Of a DNA stretch of 64,000 nt, positions 42,620 to 52,049 are shown one piece after another. Position numbers and translations under genes: made by a program. Each line of letters starts with the position of its first letter. Position 1 is the first letter of the stretch. The stretch covers positions 2,581,001 to 2,645,000 of the forward strand of contig JAYKKM010000009.1 of the NCBI GenBank assembly GCA_035772405.1. Direction: 5' to 3'. The notes under the pieces were generated by a model that did no database searches, was not told where the DNA came from, and worked only from the letters and a program-made list of their open reading frames with translations. The DNA comes from Chrysogorgia sp. JL179-B06 (taxonomy: Eukaryota > Cnidaria > Anthozoa > Scleralcyonacea > Chrysogorgiidae).

Positions 42620-43298
42620 ATGAACAATGTTTCATTACCATTTCAACACCCTTTTATGTTAACGTTATGCGGCCCTAGTCAAAGTGGGAAAACATATTGG
42701 ATATTACAATTATTGAAAAATATTAACATTATGATTACACCCGCAATTGTTAAAATTGTTTATTTATATTCAATTTATCAACCTCTGTACGCTGAAATGG
42801 AAAAAGTTCTTGCGGAAAAAAACAGATATTAGTGTTGAATTTATCGATTGTCAAAAGGGTATTCCCCGCATTACCGATATACAAACGAATACCCGTGAAA
42901 ATACGTTAATAATATTAGATGATCTCATGTTAGTTGCAACATCATCAAAGGAAAATCTTGAAAGAATAGATAATATTGCAACTCAAGATGTCCATCATCG
43001 TAATATTAGTGTTATTTTTACATGTCAAAATTTAACATATGGTAATGGTAAATTGCGAAATTTACGTGTCAATAGTCAATATTATGTTATGTTTAAAAAT
43101 TTAAGCGATTATAATAATATGTATACGATATGTGATAATAAAAAAATTAATAGAAATAGATTTAATAAAGTATTAAGTGAAATTAATGAGAAACCCTATG
43201 GTTATTTGGTATTTGATAATTGTAGAAAAGGGTATGAAAATTGTAGAATTAGAACCAATGTATTTCCACATGAATCAACGATAATCTATGATTTGTAA
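42620..43298 (+). pseudogene. Packaging ATPase (A32/FtsK-HerA type), one frameshift
   Basis: The start (MNNVSLPFQHPFMLTLCGPS) leads to Walker A GPSQSGKT and the end of the first frame at about 42832. The second frame continues with Walker B TLIILDDLM and VIFTCQNLTYG (sensor-type). The break sits at a run of seven A (about 42820). About 225 residues is normal for Polinton ATPases. This motor pumps DNA into the capsid. It begins 2 bp after the polymerase stop, so both were probably one transcript. Confidence 0.88.
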
Positions 43299-43412
43299 AT
43301 AAATGTAAAAAGAAAAAGAAATGTTTGTTAAAAAAATAAAGAGTTGTTGAAAATCGTTTTTTTAATAAGTATATATATATTATGGGGGTGTGTATGAATT
43401 TTTTTTAAAAAC

Positions 43413-43595
43413 ATGGCAAGAAGAAGATATAGAAGCAGGAAGGGAATTATCCTTAGAAAAAAGAAACAAAAAGGGGGTAGTGCTCTAGATATTTTTGGAC
43501 CTTTGGGATCGTTAGTTGGAAATCAATTGGGAATTGGTATTCGAAAAAGAAAAAGAAAAAGAAAACAAAAAGGGGGGTATTGGAGTCTCTGGTAA
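43413..43595 (+). CDS. Small basic QKGG protein, copy 1, 60 aa
   Basis: MARRRYRSRKGIILRKKKQK then GGSALDIFGPLGSLVGNQLG and a second basic stretch ending KQKGGYW. The form is basic, glycine-rich hydrophobic, basic. It resembles adenovirus core/membrane-lytic peptides in style, not demonstrably in descent. The C-terminus differs from copy 2 after KQKGG, so this copy may be truncated by a frame change. Confidence 0.6.
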   Translation: MARRRYRSRKGIILRKKKQKGGSALDIFGPLGSLVGNQLGIGIRKRKRKRKQKGGYWSLW

Positions 43596-43627
43596 CGCCG
43601 TCGGGCATTCCTTAGGAGCACGTCAAC

Positions 43628-43837
43628 ATGGTAAGAAGAAGATATAGAAGCAGGAGGGGAATTATCCTTAGAAAAAAGAAACAAAAAGGGGGTAGTGCTC
43701 TACATATTTTTGGACCTTTGGGGTCGTTAGTTGGAAATCAATTGGGAATTGGTATTCGAAAAAGAAAAAGAAAAAGAAAACAAAAAGGGGGTCGTAGTAT
43801 TAGTTATAGCGATGTTGACAGATGGTTAAATGGTTAA
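43628..43837 (+). CDS. Small basic QKGG protein, copy 2, 69 aa
   Basis: Nearly identical to copy 1 over 54 residues (two to three changes), starting 215 bp downstream, so it is a recent tandem duplicate. It ends RSISYSDVDRWLNG. Arg/Lys-rich ends suggest DNA or membrane contact in the virion. It converges with the protease gene, 17 bp apart. Confidence 0.65.
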   Translation: MVRRRYRSRRGIILRKKKQKGGSALHIFGPLGSLVGNQLGIGIRKRKRKRKQKGGRSISYSDVDRWLNG

Positions 43838-43854
43838 ATTAAAAAATCCATAAA

Positions 43855-44461
43855 TCACTGTAAATCCGTAAAACTACAACATGACTGATTGTTATTACTC
43901 TTACAATTTTTTTTACATTTTTTATTATATATTCCTACGAGTACACTACCTAAAATTGTTTCTATTTTTTTTTTAAATTTAATATCGTTTTTTAATTTAA
44001 TACGTTCATTTTTAAATATTTTTTGTTTATTATTATTTTCGAATTCATTACGACATTGATTGTATAAATATAATAAACTCCAATTTCCACACACTGCAGT
44101 ATTTTTGGATTGTAATTGTTTACTTTGAATATATTGAAATGTTAGTCCTTTTTTTACACTATAATCATACCAATATTCACGTTTATAAAACGAGACATCT
44201 TTTGCAAAACTATCAAAAAAATTCATGTTTTTCTTTATCCACCCATATAGCAATCCAATGTTGACCGTTTTGATCTGCTTCATCCGTATTCCAAATCCAA
44301 CACGAGGGATAATAAATTTTTTTAGGAAAAATATTTGCAGGAAATGTACCCAAATAATATTTATTTAAAAACTTATTTATTTTTGAAATTTTATTAATCT
44401 CGTTCGTAAATAAAAATTGGGTTAAAAAACAATGTAAATTCATTGATTTTTTCGTCGCCAT
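43855..44461 (-). pseudogene. Adenain-like cysteine protease, one frameshift
   Basis: The first frame (44213-44461) has YLGTFPANIFPK, then DQNGQHWIAIWVD with the catalytic His. The second (43855-44283) carries DSFAKDV (acidic residue), KQLQSKNTAVCGNWSLLYLY with the oxyanion Gln and nucleophilic Cys. The switch is at a run of seven T in HEFF/DSFA (about 44215). Adenain-type enzymes process capsid precursors. The Cys-rich tail (CKKNCKSNNNQSCC) is unusual. Confidence 0.88.
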
Positions 44462-45123
44462 TTTCTTTGTGTTGAATAGGGTGTTGAAGGTGGGGTAGGA
44501 ATGTGGGTGGTGAGTGATGTAGAGGGTTCTTCGTGACTCGAAAGACCCGAAGTGGTTTTTCCCAAATTTATATAACGTTGTCGTAATTTTATATTACGTA
44601 TATAATAGGCGGGCATATGTAATTTTTTCAATTCTTTTAAAGCAACCGTCTGCTTTTGTTGTGTAAGATTGAACATGTTTTGTTTGCTGACATTATGCGT
44701 TAAATCGTATAATAAATCATGATGGTTTATTCCAACACCGTTTAATTTTATTATATCTGTACCCCCAATTTTAATTTTTTTCCTTTCAAGAAATTCTTTT
44801 ATTTGTTGACCACTTGTCACAGTCGGGGTTTTCCTTACCACGGGTGATTCATCATTGGACACCTCATTTTCAAGTTCATTACTTTTTCTTTTCATATTTT
44901 GTTGTCTTTTTAAAAAACTAACCATACTCTCTGCGACACGTTGATCATTATTAACTTTTTTCATTTCTTCTTTCATTTTATTTTTACTTTCAATAAGATC
45001 GAAATTATTTTTGTTGTTAATTCCCTGCAATAATTTTTCGTTTTCATGATCAGTTTTGATTAAATCTAAAATTTCATTTAATTTACTCGGATTAATTAAT
45101 TGCATTTTATTTACTTCGGTCAT
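44440..45123 (-). CDS. Virion-block protein, 227 aa
   Basis: Unrecognised. Helical Lys/Glu-rich N-terminal half (ESKNKMKEEMKKVNNDQRVA), then KIKIGGTDIIKLNGVGINHHD and a Ser/Thr/Pro tail ending QRKWRRKNQ. Its stop overlaps the protease start by 22 bp. Its place between protease and capsid genes suggests a minor capsid or scaffold role, perhaps a protease substrate. Confidence 0.6.
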   Translation of the reverse strand: MTEVNKMQLINPSKLNEILDLIKTDHENEKLLQGINNKNNFDLIESKNKMKEEMKKVNNDQRVAESMVSFLKRQQNMKRKSNELENEVSNDESPVVRKTPTVTSGQQIKEFLERKKIKIGGTDIIKLNGVGINHHDLLYDLTHNVSKQNMFNLTQQKQTVALKELKKLHMPAYYIRNIKLRQRYINLGKTTSGLSSHEEPSTSLTTHIPTPPSTPYSTQRKWRRKNQ

Positions 45124-45406
45124 TTTTTTTTATTTGTTGGTTAAGTAATTTGTATGCTTTTTGATATATGTTGATTATACGAAAATCCTCAGATAATAAT
45201 ATTTTTAAATCTTTTTCTTTTATTTTGTTCTTTGAAAACTTATTCAAAATATATTTATTATCACTGGAAAGTTGGATAGAAATTTTTTTATTTAAAATAT
45301 TTTTAGCAATGTATTGTAATTTATTAATTAATTGAGAATCTAACAACGTATTTTTTTTATCAATATCTGCTTTAAGATATTTTTTTAACGATGGTAAAAA
45401 ATCCAT
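45107..45406 (-). CDS. Virion-block protein, 99 aa
   Basis: Starts MDFLPSLKKYLKADIDKKNT and is Lys/Ile/Leu-rich, probably all-helical. It overlaps the start of the next gene by 17 bp. Function unknown; gene order suggests a small structural component. Confidence 0.55.
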   Translation of the reverse strand: MDFLPSLKKYLKADIDKKNTLLDSQLINKLQYIAKNILNKKISIQLSSDNKYILNKFSKNKIKEKDLKILLSEDFRIINIYQKAYKLLNQQIKKNDRSK

Positions 45407-45416
45407 ATTTTTTTTT

Positions 45417-45665
45417 TTAAAAAGCTTTTTTCTTTATTTTATTTAATTGAACTAATGTTTCTAAAAATTTTAAATCATCTTCGCAACTTGATGAAGAAGA
45501 AGTAACGGAACTTTCACTATCCATTTCATCACTAACATCATCGCTAACAACATCGCTATCATTTTCACTATCATCCTCCTCATCATTATCATCTCTTGAA
45601 TTATCATTTTTCTCGTCTTTTTTTACCTCTTCTTTATTTAATTCATCATTTTTTTCTTCATTCAT
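45417..45665 (-). CDS. Highly acidic protein, 82 aa
   Basis: MNEEKNDELNKEEVKKDEKN, then long Asp/Glu/Ser runs (DDNDEEDDSENDSD), ending in a Lys-rich KIKKKAF. It is probably disordered. It could hold basic core proteins in a soluble state; that is inference. It sits 10 bp upstream of the 99-aa gene. Confidence 0.55.
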   Translation of the reverse strand: MNEEKNDELNKEEVKKDEKNDNSRDDNDEEDDSENDSDVVSDDVSDEMDSESSVTSSSSSCEDDLKFLETLVQLNKIKKKAF

Positions 45666-45670
45666 TTTTT

Positions 45671-45802
45671 TTATGCGTAAACTGAAAACGGTGGAAATAC
45701 AAGAATATGTTCACGATTTAGGGGTATTTTGTTAATAACTGTTTTTTTTATTTTTGGTTTATTTATTCTATTCTTTGTTGTAATGGGTTTTGTGTTCTTC
45801 AT
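45671..45802 (-). CDS. Tiny basic protein, 43 aa
   Basis: Between the capsid gene and the acidic gene lies MKNTKPITTKNRINKPKIKK followed by a hydrophobic end HILVFPPFSVYA. The gap is filled exactly (stop 6 bp before the next ATG), which supports it as a gene. Function unknown. Confidence 0.5.
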   Translation of the reverse strand: MKNTKPITTKNRINKPKIKKTVINKIPLNREHILVFPPFSVYA

Positions 45803-45838
45803 TTTTTTTGTACATCCCCTTGTGACAAATGTTGATAA

Positions 45839-47161
45839 TTAAATGCTGTGTAATAATCTTGCAGGGGTATTTAATCCTACTCTAATTTCATTTCGAAATT
45901 CACCAACAAATATTAATACCCCTACAACTGTATTTTGAGAAAAATGAAAATCCACATTAACATTTCCCGATGGTCTTATGGGTAATACTGCAAGATGAGA
46001 GTCTCTATTATCTGTTAAATCAAATGCTAATATAGAATACCCGTTTATAAAGTCATTATAAGTCATGGGCATTTCTGAATAGTTGCGATTTAATACCGAA
46101 CGTAATTTTGAGTAAGCTTCAGCATGATTTTCTATTCTCCCGACAACAGCGTTATTTACCGAAACTTCAACATTATCATAATTAGGCCAGTTAAACTCAA
46201 AAATATTATGAGTATATGATCCGTTCCAATTTGCTAATGGTGAAAATACAATATATAAACGTGTAGGAACGCTACCATTAAACACATCGATTACTTGATG
46301 CGAATTTCGTCCTGCAGCTACTGATTCAGTAATACAACGATAATTGGTTGTATAATATAATGTTTCTTTATTATGGGTCACCATCCCTATATTAAGCGCA
46401 TTTGATAATTGTTTTTTGGGTTTAAATACAGGAATTTTTATTTTAAAATCGTCTAGGGTAATTATAGTAGCAGCAACGGGCATATCAGCATGATTGGCAC
46501 CCATCATTACAATTGTATTTAATGCACGCGTTAAACGTAATTCAACTTTATACGCTGTAGGAATATATATTTCAGCACCCCCTTCGCTAAATAATGAACA
46601 ATCAATCTCATCTATCAAATTCTGTGATTGATTTTGAAATGCAATTGTTTTTTGTCTCCCTCCTGCATTTACGACATTAGCATTATCAGTGAAACCCACG
46701 ATATCGCTCATATGTTCGGCTGTATCTAGATATGCTAAATTAAGCTCTTTAGAATCTTTATATCCCGACGGTGTTTGACGCATTATAAATTGTATCCATT
46801 GTGCAAAATTATCTGATGGTGTAATTAAATTTTCATTTATTTTTAATTCTTTTGTTTTCCACATTGTACGAAGGGGTAATGTAATCATCGAAAACCCCGA
46901 TGCTGCAGGTGCTATAAGTCCAGCAGCATTTCTAATCGATACTCTAGCCATTATTTTAGCATCGCTTGTTTTCATTAATCCAACGGCGTTCCCATGTCTT
47001 GTAAACGTGTATACTGACGATTGATTATCGACAGGCGTTGCGATAATTTCAGTTTCACGACATTCCGTAAACGTATCATTATAGGGTGATGAAGTAAAAA
47101 ATTGTAAAGGTTCGCTAAATAATATGTCATTTTTTTCCACATCTTCAATTTTTTTACTCAT
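45839..47161 (-). CDS. MCP: Major capsid protein, double jelly-roll, 440 aa
   Basis: An intact frame whose length and pattern fit Polinton/adintovirus hexon-type capsid proteins. Beta-rich segments include TFTRHGNAVGLMKTSDAKIM, EIYIPTAYKVELRLTRALNT, VPTRLYIVFSPLANWNGSYT and NIFEFNWPNYDNVEVSVNNA. The C-terminal strand (RPSGNVNVDFHFSQNTVVGV) matches the family's SGxLxLxFxF ending. Trimers of this fold form the icosahedral shell. Family membership is inferred from the motifs and from the surrounding morphogenesis genes. Confidence 0.88.
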   Translation of the reverse strand: MSKKIEDVEKNDILFSEPLQFFTSSPYNDTFTECRETEIIATPVDNQSSVYTFTRHGNAVGLMKTSDAKIMARVSIRNAAGLIAPAASGFSMITLPLRTMWKTKELKINENLITPSDNFAQWIQFIMRQTPSGYKDSKELNLAYLDTAEHMSDIVGFTDNANVVNAGGRQKTIAFQNQSQNLIDEIDCSLFSEGGAEIYIPTAYKVELRLTRALNTIVMMGANHADMPVAATIITLDDFKIKIPVFKPKKQLSNALNIGMVTHNKETLYYTTNYRCITESVAAGRNSHQVIDVFNGSVPTRLYIVFSPLANWNGSYTHNIFEFNWPNYDNVEVSVNNAVVGRIENHAEAYSKLRSVLNRNYSEMPMTYNDFINGYSILAFDLTDNRDSHLAVLPIRPSGNVNVDFHFSQNTVVGVLIFVGEFRNEIRVGLNTPARLLHSI

Positions 47162-47172
47162 TTTATTTTTTT

Positions 47173-47334
47173 TTAAACGTTAATTTTAAGAATATTTGAA
47201 AGTGTTCCCAACACTTGAGGAAGAAACATACCCAGTGCCAATGCTCCACCAAAACCTCCTTTTTGTATTTTTCTTCTACGTTTTCTTATTCCTCTTTTGT
47301 TTTTTCTTTTTTTGATATATTTTTTACGCGTCAT
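47173..47334 (-). CDS. Small basic-hydrophobic IQKGG protein, 53 aa
   Basis: MTRKKYIKKRKNKRGIRKRR then KIQKGGFGGALALGMFLPQV and a short hydrophobic end. The Arg/Lys head, KGG junction and Gly/Ala/Leu tail repeat the design of 43413-43837. The stop is 11 bp upstream of the capsid ATG. A membrane-active or core protein is a fair guess. Confidence 0.6.
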   Translation of the reverse strand: MTRKKYIKKRKNKRGIRKRRRKIQKGGFGGALALGMFLPQVLGTLSNILKINV

Positions 47335-47452
47335 TTATTTTATTTTTAAAAAACAACAATAACCACAACAACAATAAAAATAATAATAATATACACAACA
47401 TTATGATTTTTTTATATAACTTTTTTTTTATTTATACTTTTTTTTACACAGT

Positions 47453-47713
47453 CTATCTATTTTGTAAAAAACGTATTACATTTGGATCTATTTTTTTTCT
47501 CTTTTTTTTATTATCACTTGTATAATAAGTATCTAAATTTAAATTTGAGGGTAATCACACACCCTCATTTAATAAAATTTCTTTCTTAGTTGGATTTTCT
47601 TTATTTTTTCTTTTCACAACAAAATATGATGAGGAATAATTTTTTCCACGATTTCTACCGTTTAACAATTCAGTATAATCTTCTACGGATAGTTCATTTA
47701 TTTTTTCAGTCAT
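47453..47713 (-). pseudogene. Small virion-block protein with one stop codon
   Basis: The frame from ATG 47713 (MTEKINELSVEDYTELLNGR) reaches TGA at codon 53 (47555-47557), then stays open for another 33 codons (LPSNLNLDTYYTSDNKKKRK) to TAG. Continued reading-frame quality after the TGA suggests a single mutation. Function unknown. Confidence 0.5.
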
Positions 47714-47828
47714 TATTTTTTTCTTCAAATAAATTTATATATATCTTAATTTCTTCACCTTTTAACGGCACGTTATTCTCATAGTTAATAAAGAACTGTA
47801 GTGATTGTTTAGCCTCTTTATCACTCAT
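47706..47828 (-). CDS. Tiny protein, 40 aa
   Basis: MSDKEAKQSLQFFINYENNV, ending FEEKNND. Its TGA overlaps the next ATG by a few bases (47706-47713), the usual packing in this block. No recognised function. Confidence 0.45.
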   Translation of the reverse strand: MSDKEAKQSLQFFINYENNVPLKGEEIKIYINLFEEKNND

Positions 47829-47975
47829 AAATAAAAAATAGGGGAATTTTTTTTTTCATCATTTAATGTATAAGGATTTTTTTCGTCAATATAAAATAAT
47901 TATTTTATAGTATATATAAAACGTTGTGTTGCGTTGGAAATAATAGTAGATGAAGAAACTGAAATCGTTCCATTA

Positions 47976-48212
47976 TTATTTTTTTTTTGATTGTGTTATT
48001 GCACTGAAATCCATTTTGTTTGCACACGTAATTCGAAATGAATTTTTGATATTTTTATATTCAATCGAATTTAAATTCCATAAAAAAATTTTCCCACTAT
48101 TTACTAACACATAAAGAGAAAAAGGATAAAATATTTTATATTCTTTAATTATCATTTCCCCATTTTTTTCTTCAAGAACAATCAAAAGCATTATGTTGAA
48201 TGTATTAAACAA
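47976..48212 (-). CDS. Small protein, up to 78 aa
   Basis: Starts within the last 22 bp of the penton gene in another frame (MFNTFNIMLLIVLEEKNGEM). The centre has beta-style hydrophobic residues (YPFSLYVLVNSGKIFLWNL). An internal ATG (MLLIVLEE, about 48191) would remove the overlap. Unknown function. Confidence 0.45.
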   Translation of the reverse strand: MFNTFNIMLLIVLEEKNGEMIIKEYKIFYPFSLYVLVNSGKIFLWNLNSIEYKNIKNSFRITCANKMDFSAITQSKKK

Positions 48213-49147
48213 TCAATACTAAGTGTTCCTGAATCAAAAGGAACTAATTTTCCTGTAGTATCTTTAACTTTAATATGAATTTCTCTTATGTCTTTTTTTA
48301 ATTTTCTCAATGATTTTGGGGGACTATAATAAACTAATTGTCCATCCCCCCCACCACCTTGTCGATTCCATTGAATGGGTACTGTTGTTAACAATTCGGA
48401 ACAACTATCACCAACTAACCCCAGTTCTATTTCATCACAATATATAAACATTTTATTTAATCCGTCGGATACATCGGGTAAGTAATCAAAATGTTTAGAA
48501 AAAAGGGTTCGAGGTGTAGGGTTATCTTTTTTTATTTCAAACAAGAGAGGTACGATTTCAAGACCTTTTTCATTTTTTAAACCTAGCATAAAAGCTATTT
48601 TTTTTGAAAATAATATATTAATCTTTTGATTAAAAGAAGCATATTGAATACCCTTTTTTTCTACCGTAGTCTTGTTAGATAATCGAAATTCATTTACCTG
48701 TAACCCATCGACTGCTTTACGCGCATTTTCATATACCCAATACTCAATCTCAACATTAACATTAATAATTACTTTCCCATTTGATCCGATGGTAAAAAAA
48801 ATTTCAAATCCTTCTAAGATATTATTTAAAAATATAATTAATGAAGACAAATCATAAATTCCGTCGGGTATAATAAATTTATCCGATGTAAAAACGAACT
48901 CACTGCTGGCGTATACCGAATTATTATGTTCTTCGGGTATAAAATTCTTATAGGTTATGATAAATGAAAAAAAACATTCATCACCAACAATATTTTTAGT
49001 TGTTTGAGGATAACAAACTTGTAAAACTTCTAAAAAACATTCATTGTTCAAAGCATCAATGGGTTGTGCAATTTTCATTTCAAAATCATTAATCAAATTC
49101 TTTCGAAGTCCTCTTGATATTGAATTACTAGCAATGTGTAAATTCAT
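48191..49147 (-). CDS. Penton-like minor capsid protein, 318 aa
   Basis: It follows the integrase and precedes the capsid gene, as in other Polintons. DGIYDLSSLIIFLNNIL, KINILFSKKIAFMLGL and the C-terminal strands DIREIHIKVKDTTGKLVPFD fit the single jelly-roll vertex protein. Length of about 320 is usual. A Gly run (RQGGGGDGQ) near residue 265 marks a loop. Frame intact. Confidence 0.8.
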   Translation of the reverse strand: MNLHIASNSISRGLRKNLINDFEMKIAQPIDALNNECFLEVLQVCYPQTTKNIVGDECFFSFIITYKNFIPEEHNNSVYASSEFVFTSDKFIIPDGIYDLSSLIIFLNNILEGFEIFFTIGSNGKVIINVNVEIEYWVYENARKAVDGLQVNEFRLSNKTTVEKKGIQYASFNQKINILFSKKIAFMLGLKNEKGLEIVPLLFEIKKDNPTPRTLFSKHFDYLPDVSDGLNKMFIYCDEIELGLVGDSCSELLTTVPIQWNRQGGGGDGQLVYYSPPKSLRKLKKDIREIHIKVKDTTGKLVPFDSGTLSIDCLIHST

Positions 49148-50056
49148 TTTTTTTTAAAAACTTGTAATTCAGCACGATAAAAAATTCCTTTAATTTCTTC
49201 ACGTTGTTCGTCTTCTAATTGATATGTAACGGGATCGGTGATAAATACTTTTTTAATAAAAAATATCTCATTTGTCCATCGTCGAAGACTGCTTTTTCAA
49301 AAATATTATTTTTTACTCTTGCAATACGTACACGAGTACCTTCACGTATCAGATCTTGAGTGGGAATAGGATAATTTAAATGATCACGTACTATTTTATT
49401 TTTTACTTTACGTATTTTTCCTTTTTTTCTTCGCGATAAATTTCAAAAGGTGTTGCACCAGCTAATGCTTTATGTGGGGAATTATTATAATGCTTAACAA
49501 TAAGGGGTAAATACTGAATATAGTCAAATTCTCCAGTCATTGTTAAAACACGACGAACCATTGTTTTTAAAGTTCCAATTACACGTTCCACATGGGATGC
49601 TTTTATTTCTCTATTATACGTATGAAATACTTCAAAATTATATTTTTTACTTAATTTCGTACGTATATCTTGAAATTCTGTTCCTTCATCACTTTGAATT
49701 TTAAGAGGGGCTATTCCCTCTTCAATAAGAATACTTTCAAATTTATTTTTAACATTATTAGATGTTTTCTTTTTTATTAATTTTACCCAACAAAATCTTG
49801 AAAAAATATCAATACACACCAACCAATAACGATATTGATTATTATATCGGGCTAAATCTTTATTTTCAGCTAAATCAATTTCCCATTGTTCATTATTTTT
49901 ATTAACAGCATATTTCAAACGTCTATATTTTTTTTTACTACTACTATGTAATCTATAATTAGAATAATCCTCATCAGTTAATGTCTCTCCTTTTAATAAT
50001 CTTGAAGCTTTTTCAATAAAGTCAGCAGAAAATTTAGTTTTTTTCTTTTTACTCAT
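49128..50056 (-). pseudogene. Retroviral-type DDE integrase, C-terminus frameshifted
   Basis: The core is intact on one frame (49403-50056): WEIDLAENKDLARYNN, YRYWLVCIDIFSRFCWV with the first Asp, KIQSDEGTEF with the second, and SHVERVIGTLKTM with the Glu. After KALAGATPFEIYREE the frame breaks at a run of seven A near 49430. The C-terminal SH3/chromo-like part (REGTRVRIARVKN, then DPVTYQLEDEQREEIKG) continues in two other frames with a second switch near 49290. The enzyme inserts the element into host DNA. Its tail overlaps the penton start. Confidence 0.88.
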
Positions 50057-50159
50057 TTCTATAATAAAGAAATAAAATTAGTATAATATTCTTCAAGTTC
50101 ATCAACGAGTTCTTTGTCGCGTAATATTCCCATAAAATCAACTTCTATATTTTTACAGG

Positions 50160-50954
50160 CTAACTCTTTATATATATAGTATCACCGTACAAACATAATG
50201 TATCTTGTATATTTTTACAACATCTAAAACGATAATAAAAAATTTCTGAAATTACTGATGGACTTAAACGGTGACAAACCTCATCATCATCACTTTCTAC
50301 TTTTATTTTCTTAATCTTTTCGTTGTCGTCGTCATCGTCGACGTCGTCGTCAAAATTGAGTGTGGGTTTCTTTTTCTTCAATACTCGTTTTTTGACGGGG
50401 GTAGGTTGGGATTTATGACCTGTTGCATGATTATACTTTCTTAGGGCAATAATATATTCATCCAAGGAATCTTTCTTTTTTATATGAAAACTACCCCAAT
50501 CATCAGACCATACGATTTCACTTGGCGTTGCGTTGTTGTTGTTGTTGCTGGTTGTCGGTGTTGGATCATCGTCAAATTCCATTGCATCGGCTAATTCGTT
50601 ATCTTGATGTTGATAACAAATTTCCAAACCACCCCACGCATCTGTACGAACAACCAAACGGCATGTTTGCTTTTTCCAATTTTCAAATCTTACCACTTCA
50701 AAAAATATCTGCACCAATTTCTCTTGAATGCTAATCTTATTAAGAACATTCAACAATGAAGGAATATGATCATTTTTCACTTCAACAGCGCTATTGTATG
50801 TGTACTTGTCACATCTTTTATTTGTCGGATATACTTTGGCGAGAATAGCATTACCGTTGATTTTTTTTTGTGCAATTATTTTTGCAGACAAATCTGTATA
50901 CGATTGCATTTTATAAAAATGATCATATTGTTGTCGTGCAAAAAGTTCCACCAT
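50160..50954 (-). CDS. Unknown protein of the integrase cluster, 264 aa
   Basis: Two folded-looking parts flank a disordered linker: residues 1-120 (MVELFARQQYDHFYKMQSYT; FFEVVRFENWKKQTCRLVVR) and the C-terminal VCHRLSPSVISEIFYYRFRC. The linker has Asn runs, KKRVLKKKKP and DDDVDDDDDNEK. Past the stop, another frame (KELACKNIEVDFMGILRDKE) remains open to about 50047 after a TATATATA run, so the true gene may be longer. Function unknown. Confidence 0.55.
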   Translation of the reverse strand: MVELFARQQYDHFYKMQSYTDLSAKIIAQKKINGNAILAKVYPTNKRCDKYTYNSAVEVKNDHIPSLLNVLNKISIQEKLVQIFFEVVRFENWKKQTCRLVVRTDAWGGLEICYQHQDNELADAMEFDDDPTPTTSNNNNNATPSEIVWSDDWGSFHIKKKDSLDEYIIALRKYNHATGHKSQPTPVKKRVLKKKKPTLNFDDDVDDDDDNEKIKKIKVESDDDEVCHRLSPSVISEIFYYRFRCCKNIQDTLCLYGDTIYIKS

Positions 50955-51061
50955 CTCTGAATCTGTTCCCGAGTGAAGGGTAAATGATGAATCACTGTAG
51001 GGACAGTGTTTATTTTATACCCTCCTCACAATTAAAAAAAATTTCCATCACAAAAATTTTA

Positions 51062-51430
51062 TTACACTAATAACATGTATAATTGATTACAACATTTGAT
51101 ATCGAATAAACTATTGTGTTTGCGTTGCATAACTCCTAAAATTTTACATAACTTTTTATGTTGTTTTTGTGTTTTTATTTTACATTCTATTTTATTTTCT
51201 AGAAATGCGACAAGTGCTTTCCCTATTCTTCCATTTCCATCGGAAAAAGGATGAATGGTTTCAAAAATAAAATAAATCAAGCCTGATATATTTTTTCTTT
51301 GATAGTTTTTTACGTAAAATTCATCTAAATGTTCCATATATTGTTGAATATATAAAGGATCAATCCCCTCATGAAATCCAACAAATCTTTTTTTTTGACT
51401 GTAATGTCCAGCATTCGTTAAATGACTCAT
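51062..51430 (-). CDS. Fic-domain protein (putative AMP-transferase), 122 aa
   Basis: FIFETIHPFSDGNGRIGKAL is the Fic signature HPFx[DE]GN[GK]RxxR, here with Lys in place of the last Arg. Upstream helices include FVGFHEGIDPLYIQQYMEHL. Fic enzymes move AMP or other groups from nucleotides onto Ser/Thr/Tyr of target proteins; the Arg that is Lys here normally contacts the nucleotide phosphates. The usual inhibitory helix ([ST]xxxE[GN]) is not obvious. The frame is open for 13 codons upstream of the ATG, so the start could be further 5' or frameshifted. It lies at the edge of the right accessory arm. Confidence 0.78.
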   Translation of the reverse strand: MSHLTNAGHYSQKKRFVGFHEGIDPLYIQQYMEHLDEFYVKNYQRKNISGLIYFIFETIHPFSDGNGRIGKALVAFLENKIECKIKTQKQHKKLCKILGVMQRKHNSLFDIKCCNQLYMLLV

Positions 51431-51462
51431 AGATATTTCATGAATAGTTTTACAACATTCAC

Positions 51463-51615
51463 TTATTTTTCATTTTTTTCCATATAAAATTTTCGAAGGG
51501 CAAAACAAAATCTCCCACATCTCATCCAAAATTCTTTTTCATTTTCTTCGTCTTCTTCCATTCGTATAACATCATACGCAAACACTTTAAATTTTATACA
51601 ATCTTTTAATTCCAT
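51463..51615 (-). CDS. Small ORF before the Fic gene, 50 aa
   Basis: MELKDCIKFKVFAYDVIRME then acidic EEDEENEKEF and a basic end. It stops 33 bp upstream of the Fic ATG and is in a different frame. It may be an independent gene or the N-terminal part of the Fic protein separated by an indel. KFKVFAYDVI.MEEDE resembles KIFAYVIMLEEDV in the neighbour at 51715, so it could be a partial duplicate. Confidence 0.4.
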   Translation of the reverse strand: MELKDCIKFKVFAYDVIRMEEDEENEKEFWMRCGRFCFALRKFYMEKNEK

Positions 51616-51714
51616 TTTTTCTACATACACGTTTGTTCACTAATACTTTTATAAAAAATATCCCAATTCACATTCGATTCAGTCATTTCATACATAGGAT
51701 TGTATGCAGCTAAA

Positions 51715-52020
51715 TCATAATTCAATGTTGTTTTTATATACTTTTTTTATCATAGTAAATAATTCTATTACATCTTCCTCAAGCATTATTACATATGCAA
51801 ATATTTTCTCTTTACACTTAAATTCACCTATAATCCCCCCATAATCTTGCTTAACACCCACAGAATGATTAACTTGGGTGTGATTTTCATTTAAAACATA
51901 ATTACTTTTGTTTAAAATACTTAATTTCAAAGGATCAAACTCAAAAAAATAACTTTGACTCTTACAATTTTTATACCGACATTTATCAAAGGATACTTTA
52001 CCCTTTTTTATATAATGTAT
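51715..52020 (-). CDS. Accessory protein with KNC motif, right arm
   Basis: The annotated part (51715-51930) begins at a non-ATG codon, but the frame extends upstream to about 52020 (GKVSFDKCRYKNCKSQSYFF), where no ATG is evident. CRYKNC resembles CYKNC in the left-arm protein 30376-30723, and both lie directly downstream of a YIQ-family gene. The 5' end may be fused to or frameshifted from 52050-52790. Confidence 0.5.
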   Translation of the reverse strand: MHYIKKGKVSFDKCRYKNCKSQSYFFEFDPLKLSILNKSNYVLNENHTQVNHSVGVKQDYGGIIGEFKCKEKIFAYVIMLEEDVIELFTMIKKVYKNNIEL

Positions 52021-52049
52021 AAAATCCCAAAAAACATATCTAATGATGT

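Noticed and set aside
44440..45123. Adenain cleavage site at KIKIGGT
   Set aside because: The residue at the position that should be Met, Ile or Leu is Lys, so the consensus is not met.
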